A stretch of 24,732 bases of DNA. Origin: an uncultured Collinsella sp. GTDB lineage: Bacteria > Actinomycetota > Coriobacteriia > Coriobacteriales > Coriobacteriaceae. This document shows positions 14,217 to 23,943 of this stretch, piece after piece. The position numbers and the translations under genes are program-made. The DNA is taken from positions 1 to 24,732 of the forward strand of contig UQJV01000033.1 of the NCBI GenBank assembly GCA_900541475.1. The letters run 5' to 3'. The notes below the pieces were generated by a model. That model was not told the origin of the DNA. It searched no databases and saw only the letters and a program-made list of their open reading frames with translations. The number at the start of each line of letters is the position of its first letter. Positions within the stretch are counted from its first letter, which is position 1.

Positions 14217-16993
14217 CTACCCACGGTGACGGGCGCGGCTGTACGGCGTATCCACCATGGGCAGATCTGGACGCAGCTTGCCGTCAAACGCGCGATAGGC
14301 GTTCTGTACGGCGGGCGCCGTGGGGATCGTTGCGATCTCGCCGATGCCCTTGCCGCCGTATGCCACGGGCAGCAGCTCGTCCTTCTCCACGTAGATGGCG
14401 TGGATATCCGGAATCTCGGGCGCACGGAACAGTCCGAGCGTGCCGTACCTTGCCTGGGGTACGCAGTCCTTGAGCGGCCAGTCCTCGGTAAGCGCATAGC
14501 CCATCCCCATGAGCACGCCGCCTTCGATCTGACCCTGGATGGAGATGGGGTTGACCACCTTGCCGGAATCGTGCGCAGCATAGACCTCGCTCACGCGGCC
14601 GTCATCATCCAGAATGACCACATGCGTGGCAAAGCCGTAGCAGATGTGGCTCTTGGGGTTGGGAACGTCGGCGCCCAGCTTGTCGGTCGGCTCCAGGTAC
14701 ACGTAGCCAAACTCGCAGCCCTCGAGCGCCTTGATGGCGGCAGCGGGATCTTGAGGATGCATACCCTGGCCGGCGACGAGTTCCTGTGTGTGCAGCTGAT
14801 AGGCGCGACCGTCGTCGTACTCGATCTTGACGCCGTCGCCATGCGCGCTCACGGGAGCATCGGGCGCAGGCTTGCCAGCCTCGATGCCAACCATAGCATC
14901 GCGCAGCAGGAAGGCGGCACCGCGCACGGCCTCGCCGGTCACGACCGTCTGACGCGAGCCAGACGTGGTACCGGAGTCGGGGGCGTTCTCGGTAGAGCAC
15001 TCGCCGTTGGCGATGCAGCGAAGCGGCAAGCCACATGCCTCGGCAACGTCCTGCAAAAAGACGGTATTGCAACCCTGGCCGATGTCGGACGTGGCGGCAT
15101 AGACCGTAGCCACGCCGTTCTCGACGCGAATCTTGCAGCGGCCGGCATCGGGCAGACCCACGCCCACGCCGGCGTTCTTCATGGCGCAGGCGATACCGGC
15201 GTGTCCGGGATGCGCGTAGTAGGCATCCTTGATCTCGAGCAGCGTCTCCTTAAGCGCCGTGGAGCAATCGGCAATCTGGCCGTTGGGCAAAACCTCGCCC
15301 GGCTCGATAGCGTTACGGTAGCGGATCTCCCACGGATCCAGGCCGACCTTCTCGGCCAGCAGGTCGATCAGGCTCTCGAGCGCAAACTCGGACTGGCACA
15401 CGCCAAAGCCGCGGTACGCGCCGGCGGGCGGGTTGTTGGTGTAGTAGCCAAAACCGCGAATGTCGGTGTTCTGGTACTTGTAGGGGCCGACGGCATGCGT
15501 GCAGGCGCGCTCGAGCACCGGGCCGCACAGCGACGCGTAGGCGCCGGTATCAAAGTTAATCTCGCAATCCAGGCCGGTAAAGTTGCCCTCGGCGTCGCAA
15601 CCCAGCGTAAAGGTGCCGTCCATGGCATGACGCTTGGGATGGAAGGCAAGCGACTCGGCACGCGTGAGCTTGCACTTCACAGGACGCTGGAGCTTATAGG
15701 CAGCAAGCGCGGCCAGGTGCTGGACCGAAACGTCCTCCTTACCGCCAAAGCCGCCGCCCACGAGCATGGTCTCGACGACCACGCGCTCGGGCTCGTTGTC
15801 CCAGCCAAACATGTGGGCGCACTCTTTGCGCGTGTCGTAGGCACCCTGGTCGGTCGACTGCACCTTGACGCCGTTCTTGTACGGGAAGGCGACGGCGCAC
15901 TCGGGCTCCAAGAAGGCATGCTCGGTAAAGGGTGTGGTAAAGCGCTGCGTCACGGTGAACGCGCTCTCCGCCAGCGCCTTGGCGGCGTCGCCACGCGTCA
16001 CGTGACGGCTCTGGCATACATTGTCCTTGAGCTCCACCGTGTTGCCAAAGGCAAAGAAGCTGTCGTGCAGGCGCGGGGCGTCGGCGGCCTTAGCCTCAAC
16101 GATGTTGCGCACGGGCTCCAGCGGCTCGTAATCAATCTTTACGAGCTTCTTGGCCTTCTCGAGCGTCGCTTCGTCCTCGGCGACCACCAGCACGATGGCA
16201 TCGCCCACGCAGCGGGTGATATCGCCCTGGGCGATCATGACGTCCCAGTCCTGGATAAGGTGGCCGACCTGGTTGACCGGCACGTCCTCGGCGCGCAGGA
16301 TGCCCACCACGCCGGGCAGGGCCTCAGCCTTGGAGGTATCGATGGAGAGCACACGGGCGCGCGGATACTTGGAGCGCACGGCGCTGGCGTAGGTCAGACC
16401 CGGCTGGTCGAGGTCGTCGATGTCGTCGGGGTACTTGCCCTCGCCGAGCACTTTCTTGCGCACGTCGATGCGGAAGGCGCGCTTGCCCACGCCGTAGTCG
16501 TCGCCGCGCTCCAAGTCCTCGTCGATCTGCTTTTCGCCGCGGAGCACCGCAGCAGCCAACGAAATGCCCTCGATAATCTTTTTGTAGCCGGTGCAGCGGC
16601 AGACGTTACCGCGAATGGCGTACTTGATCTGCTCCTCGGTGGGCTCGGGGTCCTCGGCGATCAGCGCTGCACCCGCCATGACCATACCGGGATGCAAAAG
16701 CCGCACTGTACGGCGCCCACGGCGCCAAAGGCGTACACAAAGGCCTCGCGCACGTCCTTGGGCAGGCCCTCGACGGTCACGATGTTGCGGCCGGCGGCAA
16801 GAGCGGTGGTCAGCACGCACGCTTTGACGGCCGCACCGTCCACATGGATGGTGCAGGTGCCGCAAGCACCTTCGGAGCAGCCGTCCTTGACGGAATGGAT
16901 GTGCAGGTCGTCGCGCAGGTAGCGAAGCAGCGGCTTGTTTTGGGTCGTCGTGCGCTCGACGCCGTTAACGGTAAAAGTGAATTCCTGTGCCAT
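14217..16993 (-). CDS. xdhD: Xanthine dehydrogenase, fused [2Fe-2S] and molybdopterin domains (XdhD/Se-dependent type), frameshifted
   Basis: Allowing for one missing base, this is a 925-residue hydroxylase like E. coli XdhD (YgfN). The N-terminal part has both [2Fe-2S] clusters: C39, C44, C47 and C59, then C97, C100 and NVCRCTG (C132, C134). The rest is the molybdopterin-binding region with GGGFGGKE, PPAGAYRGFG, GTTSGSRQT and GGKGIGEIA, the last carrying the likely catalytic glutamate. It should oxidise hypoxanthine, xanthine or a related purine; this fused type is linked with labile selenium in some anaerobes. No FAD subunit gene is nearby, so electrons may pass to the ferredoxin and YgfK upstream. 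As given, the frame breaks near 16687, leaving frames 16661-16993 and 14217 to about 16680. A GAAGGGAAG ribosome site precedes the ATG. Confidence 0.88.
16685..16692 (-). other. Single-base frameshift in xdhD
   Basis: On the coding strand the sequence reads TTTTGCATCCCGGTATGG. The family needs CGFCIPGMVM, which would take CCCGGGTATGG, so one G is missing from a short G run. The protein is clean on both sides. This may be a real recent mutation, phase variation, or an assembly error. Confidence 0.8.
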
Positions 16994-17005
16994 GGTGCTT
17001 CCCTT

Positions 17006-17485
17006 CTACACGCCGGCGGCGATGCCGGTGCGGTCGTGGATGGCGCCATGCGGGCACACAACGGCGCACATGCCGCACGACAGGCAGTCGGCGCCGTCGA
17101 TGTGGGCGCAGTTGTCCTCGATGCGGATTGCGCCGGCAGGGCACTTTTTGGCGCACATGCCGCAGCCGATGCAGCTCGTGTCGCAGATCTTGCGCGCAAT
17201 GGCGCCCTTATCGGTGTTGTTGCAGCGCACCAGGATGTTCTGGTAGCCGGGAACGAAGGCAATCACGCGCTGCGGACACGCCATGCCGCACAGGCCGCAG
17301 CCCGTGCACTTTGAGCGGTCCACGCGGGCGATGCCATCGACCAGCGCAATGGCGCCGTGGGGGCAGGCCGTGACGCAGGCGCCACAGCCAATGCAGCCTT
17401 CGCTGCAGCGGGCGTCGCCGCCTGCGGAGGCGCAGCCGCTTCCGCAGGCAACGTAGGCCACGTTATGTTGAATGGATTTGGCCAT
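17006..17485 (-). CDS. Ferredoxin-like protein with four [4Fe-4S] motifs
   Basis: The 159-residue protein carries four CxxCxxCxxxC motifs: C31-C41, C60-C70, C105-C115 and C134-C144, three of them followed by the usual P-x-G-A-I. An extra cysteine group near the N-terminus (VACGSGCA) resembles RnfB-type electron-transfer proteins. It is soluble, with no signal peptide. The gene lies 12 bases from xdhD and 11 bases from ygfK, so the three are almost surely co-transcribed. It probably shuttles electrons between the xanthine dehydrogenase and YgfK or a cell redox carrier. E. coli has a similar ferredoxin (YgfS) in its own locus, but I do not claim orthology. The ribosome site is weak, so translation may be coupled to ygfK. 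Confidence 0.85.
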   Translation of the reverse strand: MAKSIQHNVAYVACGSGCASAGGDARCSEGCIGCGACVTACPHGAIALVDGIARVDRSKCTGCGLCGMACPQRVIAFVPGYQNILVRCNNTDKGAIARKICDTSCIGCGMCAKKCPAGAIRIEDNCAHIDGADCLSCGMCAVVCPHGAIHDRTGIAAGV

Positions 17486-17496
17486 AAGAGACTCGC

Positions 17497-20496
17497 CTAT
17501 TTCTTAAGAAGGTACGAATAGTTGTCGCGCACGGCCCTGATGGTCAGGCGGACGGCCTCGGGAAGGCCGGTGTTGACAGCATCGACCGAGACGGTGCGGA
17601 CCGTGCCGGCGACGCGAACCTTAAAGTGGTCCTCGTCCACGGCCAGGAAGCCCTCGTTCTCGGAGTTCTCCATGTCCTCCTCGCTCCAGAACAGGGTGAG
17701 CTTGTCCTTGTAGGGACGACCCTCCTGGTAGGGGCAGAACACGGCGCAGTTGCCGCACTCGTTGCACATGCCATCGACGTGGACGACCTGATGCTTGGCC
17801 AGACCCGGCACCTTAATTGCCACGTTGGCGCGGTTGGGGCACACGTCGCAGCAGACCTCGCACACCGAGCCGCAGCCCAGGCAACGGGTCTTGGTGCAGT
17901 TGCGCTTGTCGCGGCACAGCGACCCCTTGCGCTCGTAGCAGGTGTTCTCGCGGCCGGCCTGCTCGTTGCAGTCGGCGTACTTGTTAAAGTCCACGCCGGC
18001 GATGGCACGGGCGACCTCGGCGGCGTCGGCAATAGCCTCGACCACGGTGGCCGGACCGCGACGGCAATCGCCTGCAGCCCAGACGCCCTCGACGCCGGTG
18101 GAGGTGGCGGCAAGGCGGCCGCGACGGTCGTGCTCGACGCCCGCGGCATCGTACAGGCTGGCGTCGATGCCCTCGCCCACGGCGCAGATCACCGTGGTGG
18201 CGGGAAGCTCAACAGTCTCGCCCGTGGCGACAGGGCTGCGACGGCCGCTTGCATCCGGCTCGCCAAGCTCCATAACGTCGCAGGTCAGCACGGCGCCGTT
18301 GAGTGCCTTGGGAGCCAGCAGCTCGCAGAACTCAACGCCGTCAGCAAGAGCAAAATCAAGCTCTTCCTCGTCGGCAGGCATCTGCTTCTTGGTACGGCGA
18401 TACACCAGGCGCACGTTCTTCACACCGGTCAGGCGCTTGGCCACGCGGGCCGCGTCCATGGCGGTATTGCCGGCGCCAATGACCACGACATCCTCACCCA
18501 GCTCGAGTTTCTCGCCCTTCTTGGCGGCCTCGAGGAACTCCAGCACATCGAGCTCGGCACCCTCGCCCAGGCCCGCAGAGCCGGGCATCCAGGCACCGGT
18601 GGCCACGACCACGTCGGTAAAGCCCTGGGCCTTGAGCTCGTCGATGGACTCCACGCGGGCATTGAGCTGCACCTTGGCGCCAAAGGCCAGGCAGAGCTCG
18701 GCATCGTGGGAGATATCGTCGCTGGCGATACGGAACTCGGGAATCACGTGACGGACCACGCCGCCGAGCGAATCGCGGGCCTCAAAGATGGTGACGGGCA
18801 CGCCGGCGCGCGTCAGGAAGAACGCCGTCGCCAGTCCGGCCGGGCCGCCACCGATAACGGCAACGTTGCGCTCGCCGTCGTTGGCGATGGTCTGAGCACG
18901 CAGCCTGGGCAGCACGGCGGTCATGGCCTCACGGGCGGCCTTGAGCTTGCTGGCGCGGATCTGGGCGCCCTCGGGCTCGTAGAACGCACGCTCGCAAGCG
19001 CGGCCGCAGGGATGCGGGCAGATGGTGCCGGTAATGAACGGCAGGGCGTTGCGCTCGATGATGATGTTGAGCGCGTCCTCGTAGCGGCCCTCGTCAACAG
19101 CCGCCAGGTAGGCGGGAATATCCTGCTGGATGGGGCAGCTCGTGCGGCACGGCGTGGTAAAGCAGTCGGAAAGCGAGCTCTTGCCGGCGACCTTGCGATC
19201 GGGCAGCGGGCGCAGCGGCTTCTTGTAGAGCGGGTTGGTGAGCGAGTCGGTCTGAATCGCCGTCACGGCCTCGAGAGAGACGCCCGCGAACGGCTTGCCA
19301 TCCAGGTCGGTAAACTCGCCGGCCATCTGACTAAAGCGCTCGTAGCCACCGGGCTTGAGCACGTCGGTCGCCAGGGTGACGGGCCAAATGCCGGCATCGT
19401 ACAGGGCGCGGATGTTGTAGACCGTGGCGCCGCCGGAGTAGCTGATACGCAGTTTGCCATCGAACTGCTCGGTAATGCGACGGGCGGCCTCAATGGTCAG
19501 TGAGAACAGCGAACGGCCCGACATGTACATCTCGGTGGAGGGCAGCTCGTTCCTCGTCACGTCGACGGGGAACGTGTTGGTCAGCTTGACGCCAAACTCC
19601 AGGCCGCGCTCGGCGCACAGGGCAATCAGGCGCTCGAACATGGGCACGGCGTCAGCCCACTGCAGGTCCTCGCGGAAGTGCGTATCGTCGAAGACGATGT
19701 AGTCAAAGCCCAGCTCGTTCAGACGCTGGCGGGCAAACTCATAGCCCAGCAGCGTGGGGTTGCACTTGATGTAGGTGTTGAGGCCCTTCTCGGTGATCAA
19801 ATAGGTCGCGATGCGCTCGATCTCCGCCGGCGGGCAGCCATGCAGCGTGGACTCGGTGATGGAGTTGGAGACGCGCGCCGGGATGGACTCGACAAACGCG
19901 GCATCGACATGCTCAAACTTGTCCAGGTTAGCGAGCGCCCACGTGCGGCACTCGTTCCAGACGTCGGAGCCGCTGGCGTCCTTCATGCCCTCGATGTAGG
20001 CGTCGACCTTGGGGCTCTTGATGCCCTCGAGGTCATAACCCACGGACATGTTAAAGACAAAGCCGTCCGGGCTGCCCAGACCGTACTCGCGAGCGATCAG
20101 GTGGCAGGCGAACCATGCCTTCACGTACTCGGCAAAGGCCTGCGGGACCTCGAGCTCGGTCGACCACTCGCAGTTGTAGCACTCGTCCTGCGCCACAATG
20201 CAGGGTTTGTTCACACACTTGGAGAGCTCCTCGCCATCCATAACCTGGACGGTCTTGAGCTCAAAGAAGCGGGAACCGGCCACATAAGAGGCCACGATGT
20301 TCTGGGCCAGCTGCGTATTGGGACCGGCGGCCGGGCCAAACGGAGTCTCGATGCGCTCGTCAAAAATGGGAAGCGCGCCCTCCTGGTTGGTCGTGACCAT
20401 CTTGCGCACGCCAAAGATGGCGTCCTGGGTCTTGTGCTCCTCGATGATCCAGTTCATCAGCTGCGAAAACGGGATCGGCCTCATGATGTCGCTCAT
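17497..20496 (-). CDS. ygfK: YgfK-type multidomain iron-sulfur flavoprotein oxidoreductase
   Basis: The 999-residue protein matches YgfK (annotated as putative selenate reductase subunit; about 1,030 residues in E. coli). Residues 1-430 resemble a dihydroorotate-dehydrogenase-like barrel. A GltD-type iron-sulfur region follows (CFTTPCRTSCP, CPHPCGRAC, 445-501), then an FAD fold (VIGGGPAGLA, 547-556), an NAD(P) fold (VIGAGNTAMD, 672-681) and GVWAAGD (804-810). Two cysteine-rich clusters close it (CLGCGSVCEVCCDVC, 872-886; CNECGNCAVFC, 911-921). In the purine cluster it is thought to reduce a purine or ring-opening intermediate or to serve as the electron sink for xanthine dehydrogenase. The ATG at 20496, with GAGGAG just ahead, is chosen over an upstream extension of 69 basic, low-quality residues. 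Confidence 0.9.
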   Translation of the reverse strand: MSDIMRPIPFSQLMNWIIEEHKTQDAIFGVRKMVTTNQEGALPIFDERIETPFGPAAGPNTQLAQNIVASYVAGSRFFELKTVQVMDGEELSKCVNKPCIVAQDECYNCEWSTELEVPQAFAEYVKAWFACHLIAREYGLGSPDGFVFNMSVGYDLEGIKSPKVDAYIEGMKDASGSDVWNECRTWALANLDKFEHVDAAFVESIPARVSNSITESTLHGCPPAEIERIATYLITEKGLNTYIKCNPTLLGYEFARQRLNELGFDYIVFDDTHFREDLQWADAVPMFERLIALCAERGLEFGVKLTNTFPVDVTRNELPSTEMYMSGRSLFSLTIEAARRITEQFDGKLRISYSGGATVYNIRALYDAGIWPVTLATDVLKPGGYERFSQMAGEFTDLDGKPFAGVSLEAVTAIQTDSLTNPLYKKPLRPLPDRKVAGKSSLSDCFTTPCRTSCPIQQDIPAYLAAVDEGRYEDALNIIIERNALPFITGTICPHPCGRACERAFYEPEGAQIRASKLKAAREAMTAVLPRLRAQTIANDGERNVAVIGGGPAGLATAFFLTRAGVPVTIFEARDSLGGVVRHVIPEFRIASDDISHDAELCLAFGAKVQLNARVESIDELKAQGFTDVVVATGAWMPGSAGLGEGAELDVLEFLEAAKKGEKLELGEDVVVIGAGNTAMDAARVAKRLTGVKNVRLVYRRTKKQMPADEEELDFALADGVEFCELLAPKALNGAVLTCDVMELGEPDASGRRSPVATGETVELPATTVICAVGEGIDASLYDAAGVEHDRRGRLAATSTGVEGVWAAGDCRRGPATVVEAIADAAEVARAIAGVDFNKYADCNEQAGRENTCYERKGSLCRDKRNCTKTRCLGCGSVCEVCCDVCPNRANVAIKVPGLAKHQVVHVDGMCNECGNCAVFCPYQEGRPYKDKLTLFWSEEDMENSENEGFLAVDEDHFKVRVAGTVRTVSVDAVNTGLPEAVRLTIRAVRDNYSYLLKK

Positions 20497-20594
20497 AATG
20501 AGCTCCTCTCTGTAACGCCCGGCGAGACCGCGCGACGGGCGCAAATACGGTGTAGCGCTAGCACAGCGCCGGCGACCCCGCGGAGGCCGCCTAT

Positions 20595-20630
20595 GCGCGC
20601 GCCGGATGCGGCGAAACATCCGACGCGCGC
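20595..20630 (-). terminator. Intercistronic hairpin between ssnA and ygfK
   Basis: GCGCGCGCCGGATG (20595-20608) and CATCCGACGCGCGC (20617-20630) pair over 14 positions with one mismatch. There is no T-run on the minus strand, so it more likely tunes read-through or mRNA stability between ssnA and ygfK than ends transcription. Confidence 0.45.
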
Positions 20631-20645
20631 GAATCTCCAGTTGGA

Positions 20646-22001
20646 TTAGTACACGCGATCGTTGAGCGTGCTCCAGAGCTTCTTGGACTCGGCCATGGTC
20701 CACGCGTTGATCTTGTCCTCATCAATGCCAACGAACTCGCGATCCTTGTACAGGACGCGGCCGTTGATGATGGTGGTGCGGCAGTTTTTGCCCATCATGC
20801 CAAAGAGCATGTGGCCGTCGATGTTCTCCTCGCTCAGCGGCGTAAAGGGCTTGTAGTCCATAACGACGACGTCGGCGGCGGCGCCGGCCTCGAGCACGCC
20901 GAGTTTGCGATCGAAGTACTTGCTCGCCATCTTGGCGTTGTTCTCGAACAGCATGGTCATGGCCTCGCACCAGCCCACGTTGGGCATGGCGGCGTTGTGG
21001 CGCTGAATGATCAGGAAGACCTTAAGGCTCTCGAGCATATCGTGGGTGTAGGCGTCGGTGCCCATGCACACGGGGATACCGCGGCGGAAGAACTCGAGCA
21101 CGGGGGCGCAGCCCACGGCGTTGCCCATATTGGATTCGGGGTTGTTGACGAGCCAGGTGCCGGACTCCTTGACGATATCCATCTCGGCAGGCGTCACGTG
21201 GATGCAGTGGCCGAGCATGGTGTCGGGACCCAGCAGGTTGTGCTGCAGCAGACGCTCGACGGGGCTGATGCCGCCGCGATTGAGGCGGGAGTCCCACACG
21301 TCATTCATGCCCTCGCACACATGGATGTGGAAGCCGGTCAGGCCGTTGTTGGCCTCGGCCATCTTGTCCATGGTCTCGTCCGACAGCGTAAAGGTGGCGT
21401 GACCGCCAAACATGGCGGCGATCATGTGGTTATCGTTATCGCGACGCTCCTTGGCGGCCCACTGGGCAAACTCGGCGTTCTCGGCAATGGCCTGGTCGCA
21501 TTTTTCCTGGCCGCGACGATCGGAGACCTCGTAGCACAGGCATGAACGCATGCCCAGCTCCTGAGCTGCATCCTTAATGGTAAAGAGGCTTCCCGGGATC
21601 TCGCAGAAGCTCGCATGGTGATCGAAGATCGTGGTGACGCCATCGCGGATGGAGTCAAGAATCGTGGCATAGGCGCTGGCCTTGGTGCCGTCGAGCGTCA
21701 GGTTGTCATCGATCTTCCACCACTGCTGCTCAAGATTCTCCAGGAAGTTGGTGGGGTTGCAGCCCTTAATGGCAAGGCCGCGGGCCAGACCCGAGTAGAT
21801 GTGGGTGTGGCAGTTGATGAGTCCGGGCATGATGAGGTTGCCCCGGGCGTCGACGTACTCGGCATCCGGGTACTTGGCCTTGAGCTCGCACTCGGGGCCC
21901 ACTTCGACGATCGTATCTCCGTCAATGGCGACCGCACCGTTTGGAATGAACGGGGTCTGAGCGTTGCGGGTAAAGACGGAACCGTTAGCGACCAGAAGCA
22001 T
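20646..22001 (-). CDS. ssnA: SsnA-type amidohydrolase (putative aminohydrolase)
   Basis: The 451-residue protein is an amidohydrolase-superfamily metal enzyme of the SsnA group (E. coli about 442 residues). Expected ligands are visible: NCHTHIYSG (H65, H67), FHIHV (H225, H227), GHCIH (H265, H268) and MGTDA (D316). It is related to guanine and chlorohydrolase-type deaminases. In purine-degrading anaerobes ssnA goes with ygfK and xdhD, and the enzyme is thought to hydrolyse a purine or an opened-ring product. The ATG at 22001 is preferred over 22019 because GGGAG lies just upstream and the protein then starts in the conserved strand MLLVANGSVF. It follows the permease gene by 195 bases containing several hairpins and precedes ygfK by 149. 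Confidence 0.9.
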   Translation of the reverse strand: MLLVANGSVFTRNAQTPFIPNGAVAIDGDTIVEVGPECELKAKYPDAEYVDARGNLIMPGLINCHTHIYSGLARGLAIKGCNPTNFLENLEQQWWKIDDNLTLDGTKASAYATILDSIRDGVTTIFDHHASFCEIPGSLFTIKDAAQELGMRSCLCYEVSDRRGQEKCDQAIAENAEFAQWAAKERRDNDNHMIAAMFGGHATFTLSDETMDKMAEANNGLTGFHIHVCEGMNDVWDSRLNRGGISPVERLLQHNLLGPDTMLGHCIHVTPAEMDIVKESGTWLVNNPESNMGNAVGCAPVLEFFRRGIPVCMGTDAYTHDMLESLKVFLIIQRHNAAMPNVGWCEAMTMLFENNAKMASKYFDRKLGVLEAGAAADVVVMDYKPFTPLSEENIDGHMLFGMMGKNCRTTIINGRVLYKDREFVGIDEDKINAWTMAESKKLWSTLNDRVY

Positions 22002-22018
22002 GGATGCTCCCTTCAACA

Positions 22019-22180
22019 TCAGAGGCGGGGTTTGACACCTCTGACATGGCGGAGTGCGAAGCGCCGGCCTACACCGGAAACGGGCCCTCTCCCGTCAACG
22101 CTTCACCAAAGGGACAAACCCTTTGAAGTGCGGCTTGGCGCCGCATGGCGTCGGCGGACGAGGCGATGCGCCCGCCGACG
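22019..22180 (-). other. Hairpin-rich spacer between permease gene and ssnA
   Basis: Three stems are visible: TCAGAGG / CCTCTGA (22019-22025, 22038-22044); AAAGGG / CCCTTT extended by CTTC / GAAG (22101-22127); and CGTCGGCGG / CCGCCGACG (22149-22157, 22172-22180). None is followed by a T-run on the minus strand. They may set relative amounts of permease and enzyme message. Confidence 0.4.
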
Positions 22181-22196
22181 AATAGCACCGAATTGG

Positions 22197-23591
22197 TTAC
22201 TTCTTGCTCTCGGGCAAGACCAGATCCACGGCAGCGTCCTTGGCAGCATCGATGTGCTGAGCCACGACCGGCGTCTGCGGAAGGATCAGGTTAAGGACAA
22301 TGGCCATGATGGCGGTGGGGGTTACAGCATTGGAGCCGATGACGGTGGGCACCCAGGTGGGCATACCCTCACCGGCAAGGCAACCGCTGGCCATCCAGAT
22401 ACCCAGGCCAAAGACGACGGAGGTACCAACGATGGTGGTAGTGCGCTGCGTGAGGCCCTCGCGGGTGAACATGCGCACGCCGTTCATGGTGATGGTGCCA
22501 AAGACGCCGACGGTCGCGCCGCCGATGACGGGCTGCGGGATAGCGGAAAGAACGGCAGAGAGCTGCGGGAACAGACCGGCGATGGCAAAGACGGCCGCGA
22601 TGATCACAAAGACCCACTTGTTGACGACCTTGTTGGAGCAGATGATGCCCACGTTCTGGCCAAGGGCGCTGGTGGGAAGACCGCCCAGCAGGCCGCCGAC
22701 CATAGAGGTGAGGCCCTGGGACACGATAGCGCCGGAGAGCTCGCGCTCGGTGGGCATACGGTCGATAGAGCCCAGGCAGGCGGCGGAGACGTCACCGATA
22801 ACCTGGATGGCAACCATGGGGAACACGACGGCAAGGGTAATGCAGACCTCGGGATCAAACTCGAGCGCGTAGGGCATGAGCTTGGGAAGGGCGAAGACCT
22901 GAGCGGTAGCAACGCTGGAGAAGTCGATCATGCCAAAGGGGATCGAAACGATCATGCCAACAATCATGCCAAAGAACACGGACCCCAGCTTGAGCGTGCC
23001 CTTGCCAAAGTTGGCGAGCGCAAAGACCACGGCGAAGGTGATAAGAGCGACGCACCAGGCCTGCGGGGTGCCCCACAGCGGCGTGCCCATGCCGCCAGCC
23101 ATATACTTGACGGCCGTGGGATACAGCGAAACGCCGATGGAGAAGATGACCGTACCGGTCACGACGGGCGGGAACAGCCACTTAATCTTGCTGTAGGCCA
23201 AACCAAAGAGGACCGCGACGGCACCGCCGACAATCTCGCCGCCCAGCAGCGCACCAAAGCTAAAGCCCGAGGCGCCCATGGCCTGCAGGGCCGGCAGGAA
23301 CGCGAACGAAACGCCCATGACGATGGGCAGGCCGCCGCCGATGCGACGGAAGGGAGCGAAGGCCTGAAGGGCCGTGTCGATTGCCGAAAGAATAAGCGCA
23401 ACCTGAATGATGTCGGTGCTCTGCTGGCTATTAAAGCCGTAGACGCCGGCCATGATGACCGCCGGGGTAATAATGCCGGCAAACGATGCCAGTACGTGCT
23501 GAAGGGCACACGGGATCATTTCCTTAACGGGCGGCATGCCTTCGCGAGTGAACAGGGCTTCAGTGCCGTTCGTAACCGTCTCCTGGGCCAT
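22197..23591 (-). CDS. NCS2-family purine (xanthine/urate) permease
   Basis: The 464-residue protein is a hydrophobic transporter of the nucleobase-ascorbate (NCS2) family, expected to have 14 helices. Family marks are QHVLASFAG in the first helix, GGGLPIVMG, and the ALGQNVGI signature, with Q312 and N313 where purine carriers have QN. Its place as first gene of the xdhD cluster suggests uptake of xanthine, urate or hypoxanthine by proton symport. An unusual point is Q263 in IQVIGDVSA, where most members carry glutamate (ExxGD). The ATG at 23591 has only a weak GGTGG ribosome site but gives the usual start; the longer frame to 23678 adds 29 unlike residues. A promoter sits about 90 bases upstream. 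Confidence 0.87.
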   Translation of the reverse strand: MAQETVTNGTEALFTREGMPPVKEMIPCALQHVLASFAGIITPAVIMAGVYGFNSQQSTDIIQVALILSAIDTALQAFAPFRRIGGGLPIVMGVSFAFLPALQAMGASGFSFGALLGGEIVGGAVAVLFGLAYSKIKWLFPPVVTGTVIFSIGVSLYPTAVKYMAGGMGTPLWGTPQAWCVALITFAVVFALANFGKGTLKLGSVFFGMIVGMIVSIPFGMIDFSSVATAQVFALPKLMPYALEFDPEVCITLAVVFPMVAIQVIGDVSAACLGSIDRMPTERELSGAIVSQGLTSMVGGLLGGLPTSALGQNVGIICSNKVVNKWVFVIIAAVFAIAGLFPQLSAVLSAIPQPVIGGATVGVFGTITMNGVRMFTREGLTQRTTTIVGTSVVFGLGIWMASGCLAGEGMPTWVPTVIGSNAVTPTAIMAIVLNLILPQTPVVAQHIDAAKDAAVDLVLPESKK

Positions 23592-23678
23592 TTGACCACC
23601 AATCCTCGAAGTAGTTGTTTTCGCATCTAACGCTCTATTGTGACGCAGTGCGGGGGTGAGGTTGTGCCTTCGTTGCAT

Positions 23679-23707
23679 ATCGTATTAAAGATGATTCTCA
23701 TTCTCAA
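23679..23707 (-). promoter_or_regulatory. Predicted promoter of the permease-ssnA-ygfK-xdhD operon
   Basis: On the minus strand TTGAGA (23702-23707) and TACGAT (23679-23684) are separated by exactly 17 bases, fitting a sigma-70-type promoter. Overlapping it, GAGAATGAGAAT (about 23695-23706) resembles a direct repeat of the Fur hexamer. The iron link is weak, but the operon makes iron-rich enzymes. The 352-base divergent gap also holds an AT-rich stretch with a TAACAAA-like half-site (23717-23723, minus strand). I could not place the promoter of the regulator. Confidence 0.45.
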
Positions 23708-23943
23708 TAATAATTTTTTGTTATCAGACTATTCTTGAGCTGAGGCAATGCATTTCCGCAGGTCAGGAAAGTGTCTGGTCAAAATAACATCTAACTTTTC
23801 TTTTGGTCGACCGTTTACCGCCAAATTCCTACCGCTCGTCCGTATTACGCAATGTACCTGCGAATATGCGAGTCAATAGACACCGTGTTACCATGAGAAA
23901 AAATTGTTATGAACATTTCCGATTTCACCCAAAGGAGTTGCCC

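Noticed and set aside
14226..16922. Plus-strand frame of 898 codons opposite xdhD, and similar long frames opposite ygfK, ssnA and the permease
   Set aside because: All mirror high-GC genes with good family motifs on the minus strand; the predicted products are low-complexity Gly/Ala/His/Val-rich.
23691..23708. A definite Fur box upstream of the permease
   Set aside because: Only two GAGAAT hexamers match loosely; kept as a remark, not as a called site.
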